From assembly GCF_020521555.1 (NCBI RefSeq), contig NZ_BPWA01000001.1, positions 620,001-684,000 on the forward strand: a stretch of 64,000 nt of DNA, given 5' to 3'. Below the pieces are notes generated by a model. The model worked only from the letters and a program-made list of their open reading frames with translations, did not search any database and had not been told where the DNA came from. Made by a program: the position numbers and the translations under genes. Of the stretch, positions 20,087 through 31,658 are shown piece after piece. The stretch is from Rodentibacter sp. JRC1 (GTDB lineage Bacteria; Pseudomonadota; Gammaproteobacteria; Enterobacterales; Pasteurellaceae). How positions within the stretch are numbered: position 1 is the first letter of the stretch; the number at the start of each line of letters is the position of its first letter.

Positions 20087-20374
20087 ATGTCAGCGATTGA
20101 ACAAACACCGGACGGTATTCGCCTAAAAATCTTTTTGCAACCTAAAGCCAGTAAAGATCATATTGTCGGGCTTTATGATGATGAACTTAAAATTACAATT
20201 ACCGCACCGCCGATAGACGGACAAGCAAATGCCCATTTGTTAAAATTTTTAAGTAAAGCTTTTAAAGTACCAAAAAGTAGTATCGTGCTTGAAAAAGGCG
20301 AACTGAATCGTCACAAACAAATTTGGATTCCTAATCCGAAATTAATCCCGAAAGAAATCGAAAATCTATTGTAA
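20087..20374 (+). CDS. yggU: YggU / DUF167 family protein
   Basis: 95 aa, small alpha/beta DUF167 protein. Core features are [19 protein letters not shown] ([18 protein letters not shown]), [18 protein letters not shown] and [15 protein letters not shown], very close to E. coli YggU. Function unknown. Two tandem ATGs (20084, 20087); the second matches the family start MSA. It follows yggT as in E. coli, so corA-yggT-yggU form one operon. Confidence 0.88.
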   Translation: MSAIEQTPDGIRLKIFLQPKASKDHIVGLYDDELKITITAPPIDGQANAHLLKFLSKAFKVPKSSIVLEKGELNRHKQIWIPNPKLIPKEIENLL

Positions 20375-20502
20375 AAACAAACAAAAAAATCACCGCACTT
20401 TCACCTCTCTCCCTGTTAATTTATACCGTTTTACGGTATCCTATGCCACGTTTTCCAATGTAAAAATCCCGCCGAAGTGCGGTCAAAATTTAAGGTGATT
20501 TT

Positions 20503-23091
20503 ATGCAAGAACAATATCGTCCTGATATCATCGAACCGAAAGTTCAGCAATACTGGGCAGAAAATAAAGTTTTTAAAGCTATCAAAGACGAATCTAAAGA
20601 AAAATATTACTGTCTTTCAATGTTTCCGTATCCATCAGGCCGCTTACATATGGGACATGTGCGTAACTACACCATTGGCGATGTGGTATCACGCTATCAA
20701 CGTATGTTAGGCAAAAACGTGTTACAACCTTTCGGTTGGGATGCGTTCGGTCTACCGGCAGAGGGGGCGGCGGTTAAAAATAAAACCGCCCCGGCAAAAT
20801 GGACATATGAAAACATTGCCTATATGAAGAAACAGCTTCAACTTTTAGGTTTTGGTTTTGACTGGGATCGTGAAATCGCCACCTGCAAACCGGAATACTA
20901 CAAGTGGGAACAATGGTTTTTCACCGAGCTTTACAAGAAAGGTTTAGTGTATAAAAAAACCTCAACCGTAAACTGGTGTCCGAATGATGAAACCGTGCTT
21001 GCCAACGAACAAGTACACGAAGGTTGCTGCTGGCGCTGCGATACGCCGGTGGAACAAAAAGAAATTCCGCAATGGTTTATTAAAATCACTGATTATGCAG
21101 AACAATTATTAGGCGGTTTGGACAATCTTCCGCAATGGCCTGATATGGTAAAAACCATGCAACGCAATTGGATCGGGCGTTCGGAAGGGGTTGAAATTAC
21201 CTTTGATATTGCTGAAATAAATGAAAAATTATCGGTTTATACCACGCGCCCCGATACTTTCTATGGCGTAAGCTATTTAGGCATTGCCGCCGCCCATCCT
21301 TTGGCAGATCTTGCATCGAAAAATAACCCTGAATTAGCGGCATTTATTCAAGAAGCGAAAAACACCAAAGTTGCCGAAGCGGATCTCGCAACAATGGAGA
21401 AAAAAGGGATGGCGACAGGTTTATTTGCTATTCATCCGCTAACCGGTGAGAAATTACCGATTTGGGTGGCAAACTTTGTGTTAATGCACTATGGAACCGG
21501 GGCGGTGATGGCGGTACCGGCACACGATCAACGTGACTATGAGTTTGCACAAAAATATGGTTTACCGATAAAACAAGTAATTGCTCCGCTTGCCGATCAA
21601 GAAATGGATTTAACTAAGCAAGCCTTTACCGAACACGGCATCTTAATTAATTCCGCTGAATTTGATGGTGCGGATTTTGAGGATGCATTCAATGGCATTG
21701 CCGATAAATTGGAAAAATTAGGGATGGGTAAACGCCAAGTGAATTACCGTTTACGTGACTGGGGCGTTTCCCGCCAACGTTATTGGGGTGCCCCAATCCC
21801 GATGCTTACGCTTGAAAACGGCGATGTTGTGCCTGCACCTTTAGAAGATTTACCGATTGTTTTACCTGAAAATGTGGTGATGGACGGAGTTAAAAGCCCG
21901 ATTAAGGCGGATCCAAACTGGGCGAAAACAACTTTTAACGGTGCGCCTGCATTGAAAGAAACCGACACTTTCGACACCTTTATGGAATCGTCTTGGTATT
22001 ACGCCCGTTATACCTCACCGAAATTTTCCGAAGCGATGCTAGACAAAGAGGAAGCGAATTATTGGTTACCGGTGGATCAATATATCGGCGGTATCGAGCA
22101 TGCGACTATGCACTTATTATACTTCCGTTTCTTCCACAAACTTTTGCGTGATGCGGGATTTGTGACAAGTGATGAACCGGCAACAAAATTGCTGTGTCAG
22201 GGAATGGTGCTTGCCGATGCGTTCTATTACACCAGCCCGACTAACGAACGTATTTGGGTTAGCCCGACACAGGTTACCCTTGAACGTGATGAAAAGGGTC
22301 GTATCATCAAAGCAACGGATCAGGAAGGTCGTGAATTAGTTCATACCGGTATGACCAAAATGTCGAAATCAAAAAACAATGGTATTGATCCGCAAGAAAT
22401 GGTGGAAAAATACGGTGCGGATACCGTTCGCTTATTTATGATGTTTGCTTCTCCTGCGGAAATGACCCTTGAATGGCAAGAATCCGGCGTAGAGGGGGCA
22501 AAACGTTTCTTAGGTCGGGTATGGAATTTGGTCTATCAATATCAACAAAATCCGGCAAAAACAGCCCTAGAAATAACCGCACTTTCAGCGGCTCAAAAAT
22601 CCCTTCGCCGTGAGGTTCACAAGACCATTGCAAAAGTGAGTGATGATATTGGCCGCCGTCAAACCTTCAATACCGCCATTGCAGCGATTATGGAATTGAT
22701 GAATAAACTCACCAAAGCCCCGTTGGAAAGCGAGCAAGATCGTGCCGTGATGGCGGAGGCATTGAGTGCAGTTGTTCGTATGCTTTATCCGATTACGCCG
22801 CATATCTGTTTTGAATTATGGCAGGCATTAGAAAATGAAAGCCCTATCGATACCGTAGAATGGGTGAAAGCCGATGAATCTGCGATGGTTGAGGATGAAA
22901 AACTTATTGTTGTGCAAGTAAACGGTAAAGTGCGTGGTAAAGTAACGGTTGCGGCAAATGCGGACGAAGAGACGGTGAAAACCATTGCTTTTGCCGATGA
23001 GAACGTGAAGAAATTTACTGACGGTCAACAAATAGTGAAAGTAATTTATGTTGCAGGTAAACTGTTAAATGTCGTGGTAAAACCACAATAA
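20503..23091 (+). CDS. leuS: Leucyl-tRNA synthetase
   Basis: 862 aa class I synthetase. HIGH-type motif HMGH in [16 protein letters not shown] near residue 45; CP1 editing domain with the T-rich motif TTRPDTFYG near 245; KMSKS in [15 protein letters not shown] near 620; C-terminal anticodon/tRNA-binding domain. SD AAGGTG. An uptake signal lies just upstream (20473). Full length for the family. Confidence 0.98.
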   Translation: MQEQYRPDIIEPKVQQYWAENKVFKAIKDESKEKYYCLSMFPYPSGRLHMGHVRNYTIGDVVSRYQRMLGKNVLQPFGWDAFGLPAEGAAVKNKTAPAKWTYENIAYMKKQLQLLGFGFDWDREIATCKPEYYKWEQWFFTELYKKGLVYKKTSTVNWCPNDETVLANEQVHEGCCWRCDTPVEQKEIPQWFIKITDYAEQLLGGLDNLPQWPDMVKTMQRNWIGRSEGVEITFDIAEINEKLSVYTTRPDTFYGVSYLGIAAAHPLADLASKNNPELAAFIQEAKNTKVAEADLATMEKKGMATGLFAIHPLTGEKLPIWVANFVLMHYGTGAVMAVPAHDQRDYEFAQKYGLPIKQVIAPLADQEMDLTKQAFTEHGILINSAEFDGADFEDAFNGIADKLEKLGMGKRQVNYRLRDWGVSRQRYWGAPIPMLTLENGDVVPAPLEDLPIVLPENVVMDGVKSPIKADPNWAKTTFNGAPALKETDTFDTFMESSWYYARYTSPKFSEAMLDKEEANYWLPVDQYIGGIEHATMHLLYFRFFHKLLRDAGFVTSDEPATKLLCQGMVLADAFYYTSPTNERIWVSPTQVTLERDEKGRIIKATDQEGRELVHTGMTKMSKSKNNGIDPQEMVEKYGADTVRLFMMFASPAEMTLEWQESGVEGAKRFLGRVWNLVYQYQQNPAKTALEITALSAAQKSLRREVHKTIAKVSDDIGRRQTFNTAIAAIMELMNKLTKAPLESEQDRAVMAEALSAVVRMLYPITPHICFELWQALENESPIDTVEWVKADESAMVEDEKLIVVQVNGKVRGKVTVAANADEETVKTIAFADENVKKFTDGQQIVKVIYVAGKLLNVVVKPQ

Positions 23092-23202
23092 TCCATAAAA
23101 ATAATCGGGCTTATTAGAGCATATCGCATACGCCCTCAACAGGGTTAATCTTGTACAGAACGTATCGGCAGCTCCATAAAATAAAAGTGCGGTTAATTTT
23201 AA

Positions 23203-23338
23203 CGGTATTAGGTAGTCGTTGTACAAACCATTGTAGGGTGGCCGTAACGCACTAATAGATGAAATAGTGCGTTACGCAAAGCTTAACTCCCCTACAATTC
23301 AAGCTATTTCTGCTTTGTGTGTTTGCAACATAATACCG
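23203..23338. repeat. MITE-like intergenic repeat, full copy
   Basis: Terminal inverted repeats: left CGGTATTAGGTAGTCGTTG, right CAACATAATACCG. Between them is the core GTAGGGTGGCCGTAACGCAC and its complementary GTGCGTTACGCAAAG, so the whole can fold into a long hairpin. An uptake signal lies just to its left (23184). Confidence 0.7.
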
Positions 23339-23357
23339 AATTTTAAAGGAAATTTTT

Positions 23358-23861
23358 ATGCTCAACTCAATCAAAAAATTAGTGCTTATTTCCGGTATCG
23401 TTTTCCTTTCAGCCTGCGGTTGGCATTTTCAAAATGGGGCGTTAATTCCTCAGGAATTACGTACGATTGCCTTTGAAAGTAGCGATCCTTATAGTGAAAT
23501 GTCAATGACAATGCGTCGTCAGTTGCAAGCGAATGATGTAAAACTTGTCAATGCAACACAGGGTGTACCGGTATTACGCATTAATAAACAAACGACAAAC
23601 GATCAGGTCGCTTCTATTTTTAAACGTGGACGGGAAGCGGAAAAACTCCTGCTTCTAGAAGTGGAAGCCAGTGTACGTTTAGCCAATGGAGATACTTATC
23701 CAATTACTGCAAAAGTAAACCGCACTTTCTTTGATAACTCACGTGCCGCGCTTGCAAAATCGGCAGAGCGTGATGTGATTTGGAATGATATGCGCGATCA
23801 AGCCGCACGCCAATTGATCACAAAAATGGTGGCATTACAGCAGCAAGTAAAAGGTAAATAA
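23358..23861 (+). CDS. lptE: LPS-assembly lipoprotein LptE (RlpB)
   Basis: 167 aa. Signal peptide with lipobox FLSAC (Cys20), then [20 protein letters not shown], typical of LptE. It plugs the LptD barrel and helps insert lipooligosaccharide in the outer membrane. Located leuS-lptE-holA as in E. coli. Its TAA overlaps the holA ATG by one base. Confidence 0.93.
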   Translation: MLNSIKKLVLISGIVFLSACGWHFQNGALIPQELRTIAFESSDPYSEMSMTMRRQLQANDVKLVNATQGVPVLRINKQTTNDQVASIFKRGREAEKLLLLEVEASVRLANGDTYPITAKVNRTFFDNSRAALAKSAERDVIWNDMRDQAARQLITKMVALQQQVKGK

Positions 23862-24895
23862 TGAATCGCATTTTCTCTGAGCAACTCAGTCATCATCTTT
23901 CCCAACGGTTAGCCAAGGTTTATTTCTTGGTGGGGCAAGATCCGTTGTTGCTCAGTGAAAGTGAAGAAATAATTTATCAGGCGGCTAATCGACAAGGGTT
24001 TGATGAAAAAAATAGCCTACAAATTGATAATCAAACAGATTGGGCGCAACTTATTGAAAGTTGTCAGTCAATGGGCTTATTTTTCAACAAGCAATTGCTT
24101 GTTCTCAATTTACCGGAAAATTTGACCGCACTTTTGCAAAAAAATCTTCAAGAATTAACTGCGGTGTTAAATGAAGATGTACTACTGGTTCTGACAATGC
24201 CGAAGTTGGCTAAAACCACAGAAAAACAAGCTTGGTTCAGCGCATTAAATCAGTATGAACCGAATGCATTATTGGTGAACTGTCAAACGCCTAGTGCGGA
24301 GAATCTTCCTCGTTGGGTAAAAAATCGAGTACAAACCATGGGGTTACAAGCCGATGATGAAGCTATTCAGCAACTTTGTTATAGCTATGAAAATAATCTG
24401 CTCGCCCTAAAACAAGCCCTACAATTACTGGATTTGCTTCACCCTGATCATAAACTTACCTACAATCGCGTAATTGCGGTGGTGGAACAATCTTCGGTTT
24501 TTACACCTTTTCAATGGATTGATGCGCTTCTCGCCGGTAAAGTAAATCGCGCTAAACGAATTTTAAACGGTTTGCAGGCAGAGGACGTGCAACCGATCAT
24601 TTTATTGCGCACATTACAACGCGAACTCTTTACATTATTGGAACTGACCAAGCCTCAACAACGTATTCGTATAACGGATGCCTTGCCGGTTCAACAAATT
24701 AAGGCGGAGTTTGATCGCCTGAAAATTTGGCAAAATCGCCGCCCTTTCTTTTTAAGTGCCGTGCAGCGGTTAACCTATCAAAAGCTGTACGGGATTATTC
24801 AAGAATTAGCAAATATAGAACGCCTCGCTAAACAAGAATTTAGTGATGATGTATGGAACAAGTTAGCGGATTTATCCGTAAAAATTTGTTTATAA
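23861..24895 (+). CDS. holA: DNA polymerase III subunit delta
   Basis: 344 aa, clamp-loader wrench subunit. N-terminal region VYFLVGQDPLLLSESEEII; AAA+-like domain without a functional Walker A, as expected for delta; C-terminal collar domain. Coupled to lptE. Converges with mutT with a 1-nt gap between stops. Confidence 0.93.
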   Translation: MNRIFSEQLSHHLSQRLAKVYFLVGQDPLLLSESEEIIYQAANRQGFDEKNSLQIDNQTDWAQLIESCQSMGLFFNKQLLVLNLPENLTALLQKNLQELTAVLNEDVLLVLTMPKLAKTTEKQAWFSALNQYEPNALLVNCQTPSAENLPRWVKNRVQTMGLQADDEAIQQLCYSYENNLLALKQALQLLDLLHPDHKLTYNRVIAVVEQSSVFTPFQWIDALLAGKVNRAKRILNGLQAEDVQPIILLRTLQRELFTLLELTKPQQRIRITDALPVQQIKAEFDRLKIWQNRRPFFLSAVQRLTYQKLYGIIQELANIERLAKQEFSDDVWNKLADLSVKICL

Positions 24896-24896
24896 A

Positions 24897-25298
24897 TCAG
24901 GTTGATTCGGCAATTAAACGCTGGATAAGTTTTGCATTTGCCGGTGGAAATAATCCCGCATCTAATGCATTTTGCTCAATCCAAAATCCCTCTTGTCCTT
25001 CACGCCCAAAGGGTTCGCCAATCCATTCTTCTACAACATAAAAAAAGAACGAGATAATCTTAGTCGGGTATTCAAATTGAAAGCGTTCATAAAGTTTTGC
25101 ATTTAGCACCACAATACCGATTTCTTCTTCTAACTCCCGTTTTAAGGCCTGCTCCGGCGTTTCACCGGCATCAACTTTCCCTCCCGGAAATTCAAGAGAT
25201 TGGGCGAAATCTTGTCCTTCTAAACGTTGGGTTAAATAAATTTGTCCAAATTCATTACGAATAATACCGGCGGCAACTTGTATAATTTTCTTATCCAT
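24897..25298 (-). CDS. mutT: 8-oxo-dGTP diphosphatase MutT
   Basis: 133 aa Nudix hydrolase. The complete Nudix box GX5EX7REUXEEXGU is seen as G-KVDAG-E-TPEQALK-RELEEEIGI. It removes 8-oxo-dGTP from the nucleotide pool. It follows secA as in E. coli (secM-secA-mutT). Confidence 0.95.
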   Translation of the reverse strand: MDKKIIQVAAGIIRNEFGQIYLTQRLEGQDFAQSLEFPGGKVDAGETPEQALKRELEEEIGIVVLNAKLYERFQFEYPTKIISFFFYVVEEWIGEPFGREGQEGFWIEQNALDAGLFPPANAKLIQRLIAEST

Positions 25299-25343
25299 TT
25301 TTAATCCGAATGTAGGGAGATATGAACGTTATAATCGACAGCG

Positions 25344-25373
25344 AAAAGTGCGGTCAAAAATAACCGCACTTTT
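25344..25373. terminator. Inverted uptake-signal hairpin between secA and mutT
   Basis: AAAAGTGCGGT (25344-25354) pairs with ACCGCACTTTT (25363-25373). Located 7 nt past the secA stop on the minus strand. It would attenuate read-through into mutT. Confidence 0.75.
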
Positions 25374-25379
25374 GCTTCA

Positions 25380-28079
25380 TTAATTATATTTTGCACGGTT
25401 ACCGTGACAATGTTTATATTTTTTGCCGGAACCGCAAGGACAAGGCTCATTACGACCGACATGACGACGAGAATCCCCCCCCTCATTTTGTGTCGGCTCA
25501 CCATTTTCTCTGACAGGCTGATGAGATTGGCTTTCACGTGTCGCCATCTCTTGACGTGCACGTTCTGCTTCTTCCATTTCTTCCTGAGTGCGCACACGTA
25601 CGCGGGTTAATGTTGTAATCACATGATGTTTCAATGAATCCAACATTTCCGTAAACATACGGAAAGATTCTTTTTTATATTCCTGTTTCGGATCTTTTTG
25701 TGCATAACCGCGCAAGTGAATACCTTGACGTAAATAATCCATTGCCGCTAAATGCTCTTTCCAAAGTTCATCAAGGGTTTGCAACATTACACCTTTTTCA
25801 AAGTTACGCATCGTTTCTTTTCCGGCGAGGGCTTCTTTTTCTTGGTATTCTTCTTCTGCGATTTCTACAATGCGCTCACGTAGGTTTTCTTCGTGAAGAT
25901 TGCTATCTTCTTCTAACCAATGCGCAATCGGTAATTCCATACCGAACTCTTGTCTCAAGCGTTCTTCAAGCCCTTTTATATCCCATTGTTCTTCCAAAGA
26001 ATTCGGTGGAATATATTGGTCAATCATGGAATTGAATACATCATGGCGAATCGCTTTAATAGTGTCGGAAATATCATCGTTATCCAATAAGTGATTGCGT
26101 TGTTCGTAAATTGCGTGACGTTGATCATTCGCTACATCATCATATTCGAGTAAGTTTTTACGACCATCAAAATGGAATGCTTCCACTTTTGCTTGTGCCG
26201 ATGCGATGACTTTTGCCAACATTTTGGATTCCATCGCTTCACCCGGTACGGTAAAGGCTTTGCGCATTAAATTTAGCTTGCCTTCGTTCAGGTAAATACG
26301 CATTAAACCGTCTTCTAAAGACAAGTAGAAACGGGACGAACCCGGATCACCTTGACGACCCGAACGACCACGTAATTGGTTGTCAATACGGCGAGATTCG
26401 TGACGCTCGGTACCGATAATATGCAGACCACCGGCTTTCATCACGATTTCGTGGTTTTTCTCCCATTCTGCTTTTAACGCATCAATTTGTTGCTGGGTAG
26501 GATTTTCCAATTTTGCCGCTTGTGCTTTCCAGTTCCCTCCAAGAATAATATCCGTACCGCGTCCCGCCATATTTGTTGCGATAGTCACTGCGCCCGGATA
26601 ACCGGCTTCCGCCACGATTTCAGCCTCTTGTTGGTGGAATTTCGCATTTAATACGTTGTGTTTAATACCGGCTTTATCTAAGGCTTTAGATAATTCTTCG
26701 GATTTTTCAACGGAAATCGTACCAACCAACACAGGTTGCTGGCGAGCGACACAATCTTTAATGTCTTCAATGATCGCATTAAATTTGTATTCTTCACTCT
26801 CAAACATTAAATCCGTACGGTCATCACGAATCATTGGGCGATTGGTTGGAATCACTACGGTTTCCAAACCATAAATTTGTTGGAATTCAAAGGCTTCGGT
26901 ATCCGCCGTCCCCGTCATTCCTGCCAATTTTTCGTATAGGCGGAAATAGTTTTGATAAGAAATTGAGGCAACGGTTTGGTTTTCGCTCTTAATATCTACG
27001 CCTTCTTTTGCTTCAATGGCTTGATGCAAACCGTCAGACCAACGACGTCCTGCCATTGTACGACCGGTGTGCTCATCTACAATGACGATTTCCCCGTCTT
27101 TGACGATATAATCCACATCACGTTCAAACAAAGTATGGGCGCGCAATGCCGCCATCACGTGGTGGAGTAATACGATACGTCCCGGTGAATAGAGGGAATC
27201 ACCTTCCGGCATTAACCCTTGTTCTACCAACCAGTTTTCAACCTTTTCTTGACCGCGTTCGGTTAAATGAGCTTGTTTAGATTTGAGATCCAAAGTGAAA
27301 TCGCCTTCACCTTGATATTCTTCCGTATCTTCTTTTTCTTGTTTGATTAAATGCGGGATCAATTTATTCACTGCAATGTAAAGTCCGGAACTATCTTCCG
27401 CCTGACCAGAAATAATTAATGGCGTACGGGCTTCATCAATTAAAATAGAATCCACTTCATCCACTAAGGCATAGCCTAAAGAGCGTTGGAAACGTTCTTC
27501 TTTTGAATGCGCTAAGTTGTCGCGCAGGTAATCAAAGCCAAGTTCGCTGTTTGTTGCGTAAGTAATATCCGCTGCATAAGCCGCGCGTTTGGCTTCAGGC
27601 GGTAAACCCGGAATATTTACGCCGACACTCATTCCTAAAAATTCAAATAACGGACGATTCGTTTCTGCATCTCGGCGGGCAAGGTAATCATTCACGGTTA
27701 CCACGTGAACGCCTTTGCCTTCAAGGGCGATTAAATAGCAAGGCAATGTTGCGGTTAAGGTTTTCCCTTCACCTGTTCGCATTTCCGCAATGCAACGATT
27801 AGTCAGCACCATACCGCCGATAAGCTGTACATCAAAATGACGCATACCCAAAACACGTTTGCTTGCTTCACGTACTGTGGCAAAGGCTTCCGGTAAAATA
27901 TCCTGTAAGGTTTCGCCGGATTTTAGGCGATCGCGAAATTCATCGGTTTTAGCACGGAGTTGTTCATCGGTTAGCGCTTCAAATTCAGATTCTAATTTGT
28001 TGATTTTTACGACTTGTTTTTTAAGTTTACGCAAAATACGGTCGTTACGGCTACCAAAAATTTTCGTTAAAATGCTCAT
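25380..28079 (-). CDS. secA: Preprotein translocase ATPase SecA
   Basis: 899 aa. Motor of the Sec translocon. Walker [12 protein letters not shown] near residue 105, [15 protein letters not shown] (DEAD-like), [10 protein letters not shown], and a C-terminal zinc-binding SecB/lipid-binding tail [22 protein letters not shown] before ATG 28079. Translation is probably controlled by the secM-like gene upstream. Confidence 0.98.
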   Translation of the reverse strand: MSILTKIFGSRNDRILRKLKKQVVKINKLESEFEALTDEQLRAKTDEFRDRLKSGETLQDILPEAFATVREASKRVLGMRHFDVQLIGGMVLTNRCIAEMRTGEGKTLTATLPCYLIALEGKGVHVVTVNDYLARRDAETNRPLFEFLGMSVGVNIPGLPPEAKRAAYAADITYATNSELGFDYLRDNLAHSKEERFQRSLGYALVDEVDSILIDEARTPLIISGQAEDSSGLYIAVNKLIPHLIKQEKEDTEEYQGEGDFTLDLKSKQAHLTERGQEKVENWLVEQGLMPEGDSLYSPGRIVLLHHVMAALRAHTLFERDVDYIVKDGEIVIVDEHTGRTMAGRRWSDGLHQAIEAKEGVDIKSENQTVASISYQNYFRLYEKLAGMTGTADTEAFEFQQIYGLETVVIPTNRPMIRDDRTDLMFESEEYKFNAIIEDIKDCVARQQPVLVGTISVEKSEELSKALDKAGIKHNVLNAKFHQQEAEIVAEAGYPGAVTIATNMAGRGTDIILGGNWKAQAAKLENPTQQQIDALKAEWEKNHEIVMKAGGLHIIGTERHESRRIDNQLRGRSGRQGDPGSSRFYLSLEDGLMRIYLNEGKLNLMRKAFTVPGEAMESKMLAKVIASAQAKVEAFHFDGRKNLLEYDDVANDQRHAIYEQRNHLLDNDDISDTIKAIRHDVFNSMIDQYIPPNSLEEQWDIKGLEERLRQEFGMELPIAHWLEEDSNLHEENLRERIVEIAEEEYQEKEALAGKETMRNFEKGVMLQTLDELWKEHLAAMDYLRQGIHLRGYAQKDPKQEYKKESFRMFTEMLDSLKHHVITTLTRVRVRTQEEMEEAERARQEMATRESQSHQPVRENGEPTQNEGGDSRRHVGRNEPCPCGSGKKYKHCHGNRAKYN

Positions 28080-28115
28080 AATTTCTCTTTAAAAAATAAT
28101 AGGTTAAATCAGGTG

Positions 28116-28145
28116 GTGCGAGCGAAACGGTTATATTTCACGCAC
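28116..28145 (-). promoter_or_regulatory. Hairpin in the secM-secA intergenic RNA
   Basis: On the minus strand GTGCG-T-GAAA ... TTTC-GCT-CGCAC forms a stem about 36 nt upstream of the secA ATG. In E. coli a hairpin here masks the secA SD until SecM arrest opens it. Direct pairing with the SD is not evident here, so the mechanism is inferred by analogy. Confidence 0.4.
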
Positions 28146-28203
28146 ACAAAAATATTATTTTGTATGAATCCTTTAAATTCAGACAAACGACGGAAAGTGG
28201 AAA

Positions 28204-28503
28204 TTAAATAAGCGGAGGTCCGGCACGAATAGGGGCTTGAAGATTCAATACATTCGCAACAAAGTGCGGTCGAATTTCAAGATGTTTTTCTGTGGAATGG
28301 GGGATTGAGGATTGTTGAAAACTTTGACGTTGTATTTCTCGTACGACTTTTGCCGTTTCCAACGCTTGTTGAATAGATACCTGAGATGCATAATTTTCCG
28401 CAGATTGATTTTCTAAGCTTTGCGCATTAGGTAAAGCAAAAATCGCGATCATACTTAAAAGTAGTCGCGACCAAAAATTCGGTTTGCCTTTGCCTGAAAT
28501 CAT
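28204..28503 (-). CDS. secM: SecM-like secretion monitor with translation-arrest motif
   Basis: 99 aa from ATG 28503 (two tandem ATGs; longer frame to 28563 lacks support). The signal-like hydrophobic segment WSRLLLSMIAIFALPNAQS (residues 11-29) is followed by a low-conservation linker. The C-terminus PHFVANVLNLQAPIRAGPPLI (21 residues read as PHFVANV + LNLQAP + IRAGPPLI) ends in IRAGP, three residues before the stop. E. coli SecM arrests at F-X4-W-I-X4-G-I-R-A-G-P; here Phe, Arg, Gly and Pro are kept with one-residue different spacing and Leu in place of Trp. Position directly before secA fits. Shorter than E. coli SecM (170 aa). Confidence 0.85.
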   Translation of the reverse strand: MISGKGKPNFWSRLLLSMIAIFALPNAQSLENQSAENYASQVSIQQALETAKVVREIQRQSFQQSSIPHSTEKHLEIRPHFVANVLNLQAPIRAGPPLI

Positions 28504-28579
28504 CATCTCGTTGTTTTGTGTAAAAATTGCGTGTATTGTAGCGAAAATTTGAATTGATGTCATTTATTGGGGCTATTTT

Positions 28580-28909
28580 ATGGAAAACAAGGCGAAACGT
28601 TACCAAAAAGCGGTGAATATTGTGGATGTAATGGAACACTCTTCCTTTGCCAAAATGATGAAAGAAGGGCTAGCCACTCACGAATTGAATCAAAAATTCA
28701 ACCGCTCTTTTCCTCAGGAGTTTAAAGGTTTATTCCGAGTCGGCCGTGTAAGCAATAACGTGCTATTTGTTGAAGTGGCAAACGCCGTTGTACGCCAAGG
28801 CATTTTATTTCGCCAAACCGCATTATTAAAATTGATTCAAGAGGATTACCCACAAGTGGAAAAATTGGATGTAAAAATAAATCCGGAATTTGTAAAAATC
28901 ACGCTTTAA
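28580..28909 (+). CDS. dciA: DciA-like / DUF721 protein (replicative helicase loader candidate)
   Basis: 109 aa: DUF721 domain with VGRVSNNVLFVEVANAVVRQGILFRQ and LDVKINPEF. DciA is the ancestral operator/loader of DnaB in bacteria lacking DnaC. No DnaC is seen in this window, but that proves nothing about the genome. Divergent from secM; its last 11 bp overlap the end of dam on the opposite strand. Confidence 0.82.
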   Translation: MENKAKRYQKAVNIVDVMEHSSFAKMMKEGLATHELNQKFNRSFPQEFKGLFRVGRVSNNVLFVEVANAVVRQGILFRQTALLKLIQEDYPQVEKLDVKINPEFVKITL

Positions 28910-29750
28910 AAATCGCAATCAATTCCTTCACTTTCACACGTTTTTCCGAATTTTGGCTAATGGAACGCTGAACTTTTACGCGTTTGAATTTTGCCCCTTT
29001 ATAAATTTCACGTGTGAATTTGGTGTCGTGGTTGGATATCAGTACGAAAACTTGCTTTTCTTTTTGCACTTTTCTTGCTATTTCCGCTAAAGCACGTTGA
29101 TGATTCAAGCCAAATTCATTGCCGGCATAACCGGTAAAATTTGTCTCTTGTTGGAGTGGCGCATATGGCGGATCGCAATAAATGACAGAATTTCTATCCG
29201 CCAAGTCAAAGGTTTGTTGAAAATCACCGCATAAAAAGACCGCACTTTGTGCTTTATGCGCAAAATAACGGAGCTCGTCTTCAGGAAAATAATGGGATTT
29301 ATATGCGCCGAAAGGAACATTAAACTCATTTTTGCTGTTGTAGCGACACAATCCGTTAAAGCCGAAACGGTTTAAATAAAGAAAAATGACTGCACGCTCA
29401 AAAGGATCTTGTGATAGGTTAAATTGCAGTCTTTTGCTGTAATAGTAATTGGGCGTGTTGGCATTTGGATCAAAGAAAATCGGTTTACAGGCTTGAATAT
29501 AGCTGTCCACATTTTCTTTCACAATATTAAATAAATTAATCAAATCAGGATTAATATCCGCCAGAATATAGCGTTCAAAATTAGAATTGAGAAAAACAGC
29601 CCCGGCACCAACAAAAGGCTCGATTAAACATTGTTTTTTCTTTGGAAAGGCTTTATTGATATCGTCCGTTAAACGAAATTTCCCTCCCGCCCATTTTAAA
29701 AACGGACGATGTTTAATTCTAGGCTTAATTTGTTTTTTCGGACGCAACAT
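28899..29750 (-). CDS. dam: DNA adenine methylase Dam (GATC)
   Basis: 283 aa, class alpha N6-adenine methylase. FLKWAGGKFRL (SAM-binding FxGxG-like) near residue 20, IEPFVGAGAVFLN near 45, and the catalytic DPPY in VIYCDPPYAPL near 180. The ATG at 29750 begins 1 nt after the aroB stop; a GTG at 29783 inside aroB is possible but adds residues not expected for the family. Part of aroK-aroB-dam. Role: mismatch-repair strand choice and replication control. Confidence 0.95.
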   Translation of the reverse strand: MLRPKKQIKPRIKHRPFLKWAGGKFRLTDDINKAFPKKKQCLIEPFVGAGAVFLNSNFERYILADINPDLINLFNIVKENVDSYIQACKPIFFDPNANTPNYYYSKRLQFNLSQDPFERAVIFLYLNRFGFNGLCRYNSKNEFNVPFGAYKSHYFPEDELRYFAHKAQSAVFLCGDFQQTFDLADRNSVIYCDPPYAPLQQETNFTGYAGNEFGLNHQRALAEIARKVQKEKQVFVLISNHDTKFTREIYKGAKFKRVKVQRSISQNSEKRVKVKELIAIFKA

Positions 29751-29751
29751 C

Positions 29752-30843
<1,092 letters not shown>

Positions 30844-30849
30844 TTATCC

Positions 30850-31392
30850 TTAGATTGAGTTATTCAATCCGTTTATATTATCAATTAAATCTACGATTTG
30901 GTTTACCATTACTTTGGCATTTTGTTCATCGGTAGGAAGTGTCATATCGGCAATTTCTTCATATAAAGGATTACGAATTTTTGCCAAATCTTCCAGTACT
31001 TGACGCGGATCATCGACACCTTGCAAAAGAGGGCGTTTTTTATCACGTTGAGTCCGTTGGAATTGCTTATCCACCGTTGTTTCTAAATAAATTACAATAC
31101 CGCGGGCAGATAAATAATTGCGGTTATCTTTCGACATTACCGTCCCTCCGCCGGTAGAAAGTACGATACCTTGCATTTGGGTCAGTTCATTAATAATACG
31201 TTCTTCACGTTTGCGAAAACCTTCTTCACCCTCTAAATCAAAAATCCAACTAATATCTGCGCCTGCCCGTTCCTCAATTACGGCATCGGAATCCACAAAA
31301 TCCATATTCAGTTGTTGTGCTAATTGACGACCGATAGTGCTTTTTCCCGCACCCATAGGCCCTACTAAAAAAATATTACGTTTTTCAGCCAT
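30850..31392 (-). CDS. aroK: Shikimate kinase I
   Basis: 180 aa. Walker [10 protein letters not shown] (residues 11-19), [11 protein letters not shown] (shikimate/Mg2+ binding), STGGGTVM (GGG substrate loop), and the lid region [12 protein letters not shown]. First gene of aroK-aroB-dam. Confidence 0.97.
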   Translation of the reverse strand: MAEKRNIFLVGPMGAGKSTIGRQLAQQLNMDFVDSDAVIEERAGADISWIFDLEGEEGFRKREERIINELTQMQGIVLSTGGGTVMSKDNRNYLSARGIVIYLETTVDKQFQRTQRDKKRPLLQGVDDPRQVLEDLAKIRNPLYEEIADMTLPTDEQNAKVMVNQIVDLIDNINGLNNSI

Positions 31393-31658
31393 TGTTTTTT
31401 TCTAACGATAAATTTACTCAAAATCGATCTTTTTAAAAATTAAGCAAAACCACGAAGTCCGCCAAAAGATCACCCAAAAAATCTTTGAGATTATCGCAAT
31501 AAATCGCCCTAATTTTCAACCTCTGAGGAAGATTTATTTTAGAAATGGCTAAAGTGCGGTCAAAAAATCCTTCTTTTTTATCACTACCTATCAGATTAAC
31601 AGATTGAGCTTTCTTTTACGCAAAGGTATAGTTGCCACGCTTTTTGTGGGGAAATGGT

